NCBI GenBank assembly: GCA_017607445.1
Contig: JAEVHH010000001.1
Coordinates: forward strand, 2,232,001 to 2,296,000
DNA from: Histoplasma ohiense
Taxonomy: Eukaryota > Ascomycota > Eurotiomycetes > Onygenales > Ajellomycetaceae
DNA: 64,000 nt
Reading direction: 5' to 3'
Below are positions 56,751 through 64,000 of this stretch, one piece after another. Position 1 is the first letter of the stretch. Each line of letters begins with the position of its first letter. The notes under the pieces are model-generated. The model did no database searches. It had not been told where the DNA came from and saw nothing but the letters and a program-made list of their open reading frames with translations. Position numbers and translations under genes: made by a program.

Positions 56751-59722
56751 TTATTGCACTTGTGCGAATGCCATCATGAAAGCGCTTTCGATTTCCTCTA
56801 AGCACGACAAAAAATAGAAGCGATTAGATTTCTTACCAACACAAGAAAGAAAAAAAAAAAAAGTGAGAAACTATCAGTTTCATCAGGGCATTCGTTAACT
56901 ACTGACCTCTCATTCCATCTAGCGCTTCAAACACCCTTGAATAGTTTCTAACAGCAGATATCACACATTCCAAACCATACTGGAGCTCCTCTGTTAATTC
57001 TTCAGAAAAGTTGAGGGGCCTGCCTTCCACATAGATATTCTGGTCAACGACTCGAGACTTATAATAAAGCATGAGCATCGCATAGCTGCTCTGCATGGCA
57101 CAGCACGCAAATGAAGGCATAGTTCGCGGAGCAATAGCTGAGAGCTCATGGGAAGGTGATTGCGCCCTCGAGGAAAGATCTAGCAGGTCCTTATCACCAT
57201 ATACTGGGACCGGGTAGGGGAGGGTGTGGAACATATGAGCTATGGTGAGAGCTGAGGTTAAACAGATTTCCGTTGATTGTTGATTCGTGAATGGAAACGA
57301 ATCCTGGTCAACCCAGGTTGAAGAGGAAGTAGTTGGCCCAGATATATCCGACGTCGTCGAGCAGGAGGATGGAGATTGGCCCGGTAGAGGTATTGGGGGA
57401 ATGTCATATAAGTTGGTATCGGCGCAACAATGTTTTGAGCTTCCTTGTGCATCGGCCTCAGTCGCTAGATACCCTATGCTGGCGCAAGTAAGATCGCAGT
57501 GCTTTTTAATAAAAATGGGTATATCCAAAAATGCTCGGAAACGGTGGGTTTTGATGAGTGCGCTGTTCCAGTCAGAGATATATACTGTTCGTGTCTCTCG
57601 ATGGAGAGTGTGGATTTCATATGGAGCTGTCTTACCTCGAGAGCTTTATAAGACATATTTTTCGGATGCTTTGCGCAGTTATTGCTTCAGAATCAGTTAT
57701 TCCGCTCACAGGAGACACAGGTGGGGCAGTATTGGCTTGGGCCAAAACGGGGCGAATCCAAGCGTCAATCTTCTTCATCCGTTCGTAAATATATGACATG
57801 TCACCTCGGGATTTTAAGGTTTGGTTAAGATCAATGATAAATTGAGTCCCAGCGATAAGGGCATGCTGGGCTCTCATCAGCAGCGGCCAGCACTACCAGA
57901 TGGATTAGATTACAGATGTACAATATATGATGGTATGAAACAATCTTACTTACATCTGGGTCCGAAGCGAAATTTGGGTAAGGGGTCACGAAGCGCGGGT
58001 CGTTGGGAATGATTGTAGGGCGCTTTCATCGAAACAGAAATCTCAGCCACAGGGTTCGAAAACGTTTCCTAAATAATCTTTTTAATAGAACTTACAGTCG
58101 TGCTCACGATCGAACCTTGACAAACGGAGTAATACTGCAGGGTCATCTTAGCGAAACCTATACGATTAAGTTGCAAAAAGTCAGGCGTTACATACGGTCA
58201 TCCACCAGGCGCGTCGTCTCGCTTCAGCATAAATGCTATCTTCTGGTGGTAAGGCATGCAGCGACATGTTCATTGCTGTAACAAAAGCCTGACCAGCACG
58301 GTGTCGCATTTTGACAAGATTTCCCCGCTGGGCATATTCATAAACGCTGAGAATTAGAAGTGCGAGAATGGCCTCTAATTCAACGGGGACATGCGGGTGA
58401 AGTGATGGTCGTTTAGGGATAGGATGTTCGTTGAGAAGGGCTTGGGAAGGGTTGGCACCAGACTCCGCAATTTCGGATTCCGTCTCAACGCTTTCTAAGG
58501 ATGCTCGAGAAAACCACTGGGCATACGACCGTCGAAGTCGCACTGACTCCGGTGAAGATGGCTTTAGGTCCTTTGGATGGGGGACGAGGGCCAGAATGGC
58601 GGATATTGCGAGACTGATGGGCGACTTCGGTATGTAACCTAACGGAGTGTCCATGCCGAGTTTTTGATTTGATGGTTTCCCTGGGAAGTCCAAGGGGCGG
58701 TCAATTGTGATGGGGGAATGTGCAGGAGGGAATATCGGGAAATATTGATGGATAAATATGTAATACCCATTGAGTCTGCAACAATATTAGCAACATCTCT
58801 CTAAGGTGTCGAGAGGAATGAGTACTGTATTGCCTGTCATTCCCTACCATGGAAATCATTGTAACACTTACATATCATCTTCATTACCATACACCCTCAC
58901 CCGTGAAGGACCCCCGCTGGGTACATGATTAGAGGTGGGTTCCGTAGCTAGCGCCGGAGGCGATACATCCCCACTAGCGGGAACCCTTAAACTGTCAAAC
59001 ATTGACTGCTCCTGCGGAGGAAAGTCGAGATGTCTCAAGCCAGCTCCTGGGACAGCCAGGGAATCGAACTGGACAAACACCGCTAGTAAGATACGTCTAT
59101 AAGCATTTTCATCTTCCATTCTCAGGTGACAAACATAATTTGTATCAGATATCGTTAATTTACCTTCCTGTAAGCTGGGGTCTGGAAAGGGTTCCAAGCC
59201 CAGTCCCGTGGACTGTCCCACTTTTTTCTTTCGGGGGCCTCCCCGTTTGCTAGGGAGATAGCAGCATTCTTTGCCCTTACTCGCGCACTAGATTTAAACA
59301 TAATAACGTTGAGTAAAATGCTATGTTGGTTTTGCCCAAACGTCATCTAGACTCTGGGGTGGGGAGGTAGACATACCCCTGAACATGTCTCTTTTCCGTC
59401 GCATCTAATTCTAGAAGCGCGACTAATTGTGGCTTCATGTCATTCAAGAGAGCCCATAAAATTATGGGTGAAGGCGCCCCAGGGGGGTGAGAAGGGTTGC
59501 GGGGGGGGTGGGGGGGTTGGAGGAGGTAAAGCAAACATGCATCATCCAGACATTTTGGAAAGCCAGGCTCAAAATGATGCCAAAGAACAAGAGGGGCACT
59601 CACCAGGACAGACAAGCTACCTTGACAGGAGGTTTGGCGAACTTCTTGCGCGCCGTTTGCTTTTGGTTTTTTTCAAATTGAGGCTGGCTATTCTGGGGAT
59701 CATTGGGAGAAGCCATCCCCAT
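56751..59722 (-). CDS. Zn(II)2Cys6 transcription factor with fungal-specific regulatory domain
   Basis: Nine exons (59722-59604, 59422-59377, 59287-58872, 58775-58196, 58134-58096, 58022-57954, 57892-57636, 57562-56907, 56797-56751) join in phase to 742 residues. The zinc cluster is assembled from the first three exons: Cys 37, 40, 47, 53, 56 and 63 in the order CX2CX6CX5CX2CX6C, followed by YLPSKRGGPRKKK. The middle-homology region (about 195-640) contains LNGYYIFIHQYFPIFPPAH, LILSVYEYAQRGN and the block ARRRAWWMTYYSVCQGS, joined across an intron. The C-terminus ends REEIESAFMMAFAQVQ. Such proteins bind CGG-type sites and control metabolic genes in the nucleus. The target pathway cannot be inferred. 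ATGs at 59722 and 59716 are both possible starts. The minor exons of 46, 39 and 69 nt make this model the most intricate in the window. Confidence 0.88.
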
Positions 59723-60502
59723 GCGTGTTCCGTTCTCCAGAAGGAGCTAGAGGCAGAGTAATCCGCAGATGGCAACCTGAAAATTACTGCGATTGCAGCT
59801 TTCCCACGCCAGGAAAGCAAGTCAAATCGGTGGCCTAGATGTATGTGGAGGGCCACGACTACAATGAACGATACCCAAAAGGCCAAAGACAATAAATATC
59901 TCGAGTCCAAGGAGCGACGGATAGCCAACAGCTCTCCGCCGTGGGAACTGTGGATGTGCATATCCTGGAGACAATCTCGACTAGCGCGAGGGAGCCTTGT
60001 CATGTGCAGCCGAGCGGCGAACCTTGGAACTTAATCAGCAAAGCCAAGTGTCGCCTGCTGGCAAACCCCGACGTCGCCTTTCGGGGTCTGTTCTGCGAGT
60101 GTGGCAGCTAAAGGTTCTGGCGGTCCCGGCGGAGGTTTTCCACGCGTGGGCCCACTTTTCCGGAACCCACCCATCCCGTCTAAACCAAACCCATCACAGT
60201 GACTAATCCGTCACGATAACCAACTAGTTAGTTAACTTAGCTAGTTCACTAGTTAGCTAACTAGCTAGTTACGAGTCAACATCGCTGGAGGTCAACTCAT
60301 GTCAAGCTCAACAGGGTCTTCTTTCCCCAGTTGACATTCGACTGGGGGTCGTTGAAATATTGCATGGATCTGATATGTAGATTTCTTTGATATGGATATC
60401 TCGGCCTAAGCTGTTGTTGATTGGCGTGCGGAAGTATAGTTATATCTAGAGAATGAAATCACAATAATAACACCAAACCACTGCAAAAGCATCGGAATCT
60501 AG
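59723..60502. other. Intergenic DNA, promoter of the zinc-cluster gene
   Basis: No gene is seen. A striking CTAGTTAG-rich tract of about 55 bases lies at 60218-60272, made of short overlapping palindromes. Confidence 0.5.
60218..60272. repeat. CTAGTTAG-type palindromic tract
   Basis: The stretch consists almost entirely of ACTAGTTAG, GTTAAC, GCTAGTT and TTAGCTAACTAG units in both orientations, so either strand can fold on itself. It lies between the IRS4 stop codon and the zinc-cluster gene. Confidence 0.75.
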
Positions 60503-62290
60503 CTAGCAACTACCCGGAATGTGAACACTATCCCATACACTCTGGGAGACTCTAATGGGGAGCTTTCGTCCTTTCAAACTCTGGTCGATTAACCACATGC
60601 CCACCACGAATTCCTGGCGAGTGAGCATCCTCCTGTTGTCATGACAGACAAGATCCCAAATTTGCCCAAGGAGGATAGGCTGAAGTCGACTGCGGGACCA
60701 TATATCCCGCACAACCAGATTCAGCACCATATCTTGCAGTGGAGTGGTAGAGCTCCCAGGCGGTGAGTTTTCATCAATCAACAGGCCTCTGTTTGCAGCC
60801 CATACCCCTTCATACCGTTTCCGTTCGCGTTCCGTGATTCTATCTCGCCACCGTTTTCGATCGCCCTCCCGATGCTTGTTGGGATGTGTTTTTATGATGC
60901 GCGGCCGCTGGAACTTTCTCCGCCGTTTGGTTTCGTCGTGGTCGCTTTTTGTTTCTTGGCGCAATGTCTGTCTCATTCCCTTGGTTGGACTGGGCGTTCG
61001 AGGTAATGGATTCAGTGGAGTGCGGGAGCGGGAACCTCGATGCGGTGGCGGTGGCGGAGGAGTATTCTTTTTGGATGGGGATGGTGCTCTTGAGGATGCT
61101 AAGGATGAAGCCGCCAAAGCACCAGCTAACGAACTTTCAGACAATCCTGAATGCTGGGGTCGCAAGCTGGATGAGGAAGATCGAGAGGGCAACATTTGGG
61201 ATCTTGGGTCTCGTGCATTTGGGATTGCGGTCCGGATGCTCATAGGTCCTCCAATGCGCGCAACATTCAGCTTATTGTCAATGGCGGGGTCGTTCTTCCT
61301 AATTACATTCTTTGCGGGAACGGTCTGCTGTGATGGGTTGGATGTATTCACAGGGACCAGAGGCCTTGGTGGTAATGGAGGACCTTGATTCCCTTGGGAT
61401 AGAGAAGTAGTTTTTTGCAGCTCTGGCTGCGGCAACTGTAATACGGCCTTGCCCAGTGAGCTGGAAAGCAGAGACGGGCCCATATGTTCCTTCCTTTGCG
61501 GGCCAACTGACCCGTTGGAGACAACATCCCTATGCCCAAGGGGATCTGTAAACTGCCGGACCGTATCTGTAACAAGCGAAGATACCCCTTTAGCAGCGCT
61601 ATCCTGCTGATCGTGAAGGCCATTGCTCCTGACCAAATGCGATAAAACACTTGAAGCAGAGGTTTCGTGATTGGGACCTTGCTTGGGATCGTTTTGGCGC
61701 GCTGGTGAGTTAACCGCTCGATTTCCCTTCGATGGTATTGCTGGTGGAGGCCTCACCGTGGATTTCCCCACAGCTAGTTGGGCGGCGATCTTCTGGGGAC
61801 CAACCGGTTCAGGATGGAGACTGGATACGGTTTGTGATAATGTGGACCCTTGGGTTTCATTAAACTGTTTAATCCGCCCTCCCACTAACCCCGTAGAGCT
61901 ACGAAGAGCAGTGTCCTGCTGCATGGGCTCGCCATCCAGGGTACCCAGATCCATCACGGCAAGTGTCCTCGGATGCTTTGTGCCGTTCGCAGATTGTGGT
62001 GTAGTGACAGTGTTCATTCCCTGTGCACCGAAGGCTAATGACGCTCCAAGGAGAGCAGCAGATTGAGCGTTGGGTTTGGACGGGACTGGCGGCCGATGTT
62101 TGGGCCTTTGCGAACCTGCCTCTCCCAGGCCCAAGTCGCGATTTAGATCGCCAGCCATGCTAGGATCTGATTGGTAGCCACTCAATGATTTTTCTGGCTC
62201 TCTGTTTGTGGTTCCGAAGTTCGAATATTGCAACCGTGCTCCACGGTTATTTGATATTAGATTTCCGTAATTGAGGAGTTCAAGTTTCAT
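60503..62290 (-). CDS. IRS4: EH-domain protein of the Irs4/Tax4 family
   Basis: A single-exon ORF of 595 residues; an in-frame stop upstream of the ATG at 62290 fixes the start. The N-terminal 400 residues are proline/serine-rich and probably disordered, with repeated PPxPxKP-like elements (HRPPVPSKPN, VRPPPAIPSKGN, PPLPPRPLVP, TPPPPPPHRGS) that could bind SH3 domains. The basic stretch KRRRKFQRPRIIKTHPNKHR leads to an RDRITERERKRYEGVWAANR helix and a C-terminal EH domain (about 495-595), with VVRDIWSRSRLQPILLGQIW and NRRMLTRQEFVVGMWLIDQ. In yeast, Irs4 and Tax4 bind NPF motifs of the phosphatase Inp51, help control PI(4,5)P2 and the cell-wall pathway, and act in autophagy. The symbol is given by family; a single copy would equal both yeast paralogues. 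Confidence 0.92.
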   Translation of the reverse strand: MKLELLNYGNLISNNRGARLQYSNFGTTNREPEKSLSGYQSDPSMAGDLNRDLGLGEAGSQRPKHRPPVPSKPNAQSAALLGASLAFGAQGMNTVTTPQSANGTKHPRTLAVMDLGTLDGEPMQQDTALRSSTGLVGGRIKQFNETQGSTLSQTVSSLHPEPVGPQKIAAQLAVGKSTVRPPPAIPSKGNRAVNSPARQNDPKQGPNHETSASSVLSHLVRSNGLHDQQDSAAKGVSSLVTDTVRQFTDPLGHRDVVSNGSVGPQRKEHMGPSLLSSSLGKAVLQLPQPELQKTTSLSQGNQGPPLPPRPLVPVNTSNPSQQTVPAKNVIRKNDPAIDNKLNVARIGGPMSIRTAIPNARDPRSQMLPSRSSSSSLRPQHSGLSESSLAGALAASSLASSRAPSPSKKNTPPPPPPHRGSRSRTPLNPLPRTPSPTKGMRQTLRQETKSDHDETKRRRKFQRPRIIKTHPNKHREGDRKRWRDRITERERKRYEGVWAANRGLLIDENSPPGSSTTPLQDMVLNLVVRDIWSRSRLQPILLGQIWDLVCHDNRRMLTRQEFVVGMWLIDQSLKGRKLPIRVSQSVWDSVHIPGSC

Positions 62291-64000
62291 AAACTCCTTG
62301 TATAACGCTGCGAATTGCCCAGGCAGGTCGACAAAGCATCATGCCCTCGAGGCAGTCAAGTTTCCTTCCGTACGTTGCATTGAGAGTTTTTCAGTGGTTG
62401 TTGATGGGTCGTTGATACTAGCAGAGTTACCCAGAGACTAAATAGTTCTTAACTCTGGCCTCTCAGCCCTATGGAGGCCCCATCTGACAGAACCATATCA
62501 CATCGGGTTGTTAACGAAGTCGAAAATTTTTATTTTCGAACAATCATTATTATTTGGCTATAATAACGGTTTGATATGATGTACATGTACTTTGCATATA
62601 TTCTGGGTACTCGCGATCCTCCTCCTCACTATCTTCAAGTAATAAGAATGAAGAGGTGCCCGAGAAAGGGCCACAGCTAAAGAATACTTGTAAATATATA
62701 CTTGTGAGCAAGAAAAATTCCCCCGTGTCTCGTACACAAGTTGGGTTTTGATGCTTTCATTTATCTCGGCACCAACCTACCCTCTGCTCAATTTTGCCGT
62801 CAGAACGTATGAATATGATAATTTCCACATCTCCTTCCCCAAAATTATATTATCTCAATACATACGCACTGCCAAAGTTCCTATACTAGCACAAAATTAA
62901 GCTAGAGAGATGAAGAATTCAAATATAATGGCGTTGTATTGATTAGATAGTAATATGTGCTAGACGTTCAGCGCAGATATCTTGAGGAGATGCAAGCTAT
63001 GGATCGCATTCGAAGGACCATGAGCCGGGCAGATGCATCCGTTCTTTTTCGTGCTCGTGGGTCTCTGGAGGAAAAAAAAAAAAAAAAAAACCCTTCAAGA
63101 TGGCTTTCCCCAAGAAGGTCTCAACTGGCCGGTGCAAGGTGCCTCGCCGCGTCTCATTGACCTGAGCCATGACTGCAGGATTACTGAGAGCCTGCACTGA
63201 GGAAATTTCTCCACAAACTCCGCCTTCGCAACTCTGGGCCCTTCAGGATGAAGTGTGTATGGTTACCGGGAGCTGCAGGCAAGAAGTCACGTCATTCGGT
63301 CCCGTCTGTAGTGCTCATGGCTTAAATGAATAATAAGTTAGATATATCCTGTTGAAAACATTCATATGTATTTCTTTCTAACGAGGAAGGTTTCGCACAC
63401 GAATTTTCCAAACGCCACAGGTTCTCAAAAACGTGATTTTTCAATGAGCTACTCCATACCTACAAATTAGAGATATGGACATGGAAATTAGTGGTATCAA
63501 GAAATACCAATTGCCCCAGCAAATAGATTTGTTGGGCTATACTCATTCGAAGTCATAAGATGCATCTCAATTCATTAACAAACCAACCATTTCTTCTCGG
63601 ATGCTTCTCTATGAATTCCAAGGTAGTTGTGTATTTTCTATTTGGGATTGACGTCAAGACATATTTCTTACTCGAGGGACAGCCCACTTTTCGGAACCTT
63701 TGGTCTAAGGCAACTCAAACCACTGCTTATCATGGCGAATACAACATCACTCGCCCGGGGTTAAATGAGCAGATTAGGGATCAGGTTTATGTTGCGCTTA
63801 TAGTTAACTAGTGAGCTGTATTAGTAATACCAGGGGGCTTCCGGCAATCTTGGCGAAGCCTCAGCTAAGATAAGATAAGCTCAGCTCAGCCGGTGACATC
63901 AGATCACGTGCAGATGTGCTGCCTTCGCGTTGTGCTGCCTAGAGCAAGAGAAGGCAGCGGTTGGGCCAGCGGATGATCCAGCGTCATGACTCCAGAGTGG
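62291..64000. other. Unassigned right end of the window
   Basis: No gene can be named. A run of 19 A residues lies at 63072-63090. The + strand ORF at 63560-63811 (83 aa, containing GQPTFRNLWSKATQTTAY) looks mildly protein-like but has no known domain, and a gene continuing beyond the window cannot be ruled out. The left part should contain the IRS4 promoter. Confidence 0.35.

Noticed and set aside
1..64000. CRISPR array, prophage, intact transposon, polyketide or peptide synthetase cluster
   Set aside because: I searched by eye for spaced direct repeats, integrase, transposase or reverse transcriptase motifs and megasynthase domains on both strands and saw none; the genes are eukaryotic housekeeping genes.

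Overview
The window is nuclear DNA from a filamentous ascomycete. I infer class Eurotiomycetes, and probably Onygenales, from the overall look of the proteins and gene structures; the window has no rRNA or mitochondrial marker to prove this. Genes lie on both strands and are split by short spliceosomal introns of mostly 50 to 150 nt (GTRNGT donors, CTRAC-like branch sites, YAG acceptors). Intergenic DNA is long and rich in pyrimidine tracts, poly(A)/poly(T) runs and microsatellites. Exon coordinates below were joined by hand, checking reading phase across each junction. No cDNA was available.

Left part (1-17 kb): a decayed coding fragment near 1.5 kb; the heterotrimeric G protein beta subunit (3190-4795, +); an NAD(P)-dependent D-2-hydroxyacid dehydrogenase (7370-8860, -); a class II aldolase/adducin gene broken by frameshifts and a stop (9805-11439, +); and a phosducin-like protein (13882-14894, +), the family that acts as co-chaperone for G beta. 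Much of 11.4-13.8 kb and 14.9-17.2 kb has no recognisable gene.

Middle part (17-40 kb): an intron-containing tRNA-Ser(AGA) (17200-17291, +); a TAF14-like YEATS protein (18098-19868, -); RanBP1 (21125-22311, -); a large single-exon membrane protein of unknown function (23467-26145, -); a GT15 alpha-1,2-mannosyltransferase (28443-30251, -); a tandem-PH protein resembling yeast Opy1 (32196-33437, +); the H3K79 methyltransferase DOT1 (34559-36230, +); and autophagy gene ATG16 (36958-37786, -) head to head with the Rab7 GTPase YPT7 (38794-39926, +).

Right part (40-64 kb): a YML018C/THI74-type vacuolar DMT transporter with a 6-nt micro-exon (40897-42887, +); a glycerate kinase (43842-45242, -); an MFS drug:H+ antiporter (47166-49320, +); the rRNA methyltransferase SPB1 (49803-52500, -), divergent from a YML020W-like lipase-motif protein (52883-55741, +); a Zn(II)2Cys6 transcription factor (56751-59722, -); and the EH-domain protein IRS4/TAX4 (60503-62290, -). 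The last 1.7 kb shows no gene I can name.

The genes are mostly housekeeping: G-protein signalling, chromatin and transcription, nuclear transport, glycosylation, phosphoinositide/vacuole/autophagy, and ribosome biogenesis. I see no secondary-metabolite cluster, intact transposon, virus or CRISPR. The strongest larger-scale signal is gene order. DOT1, YPT7, a YML018C/THI74 homologue and a YML020W homologue lie together here, and in yeast these genes are divided between two regions that are thought to be whole-genome-duplication sisters (YDR438W-YDR440W and YML001W-YML020W). This looks like a relic of ancestral ascomycete gene order.
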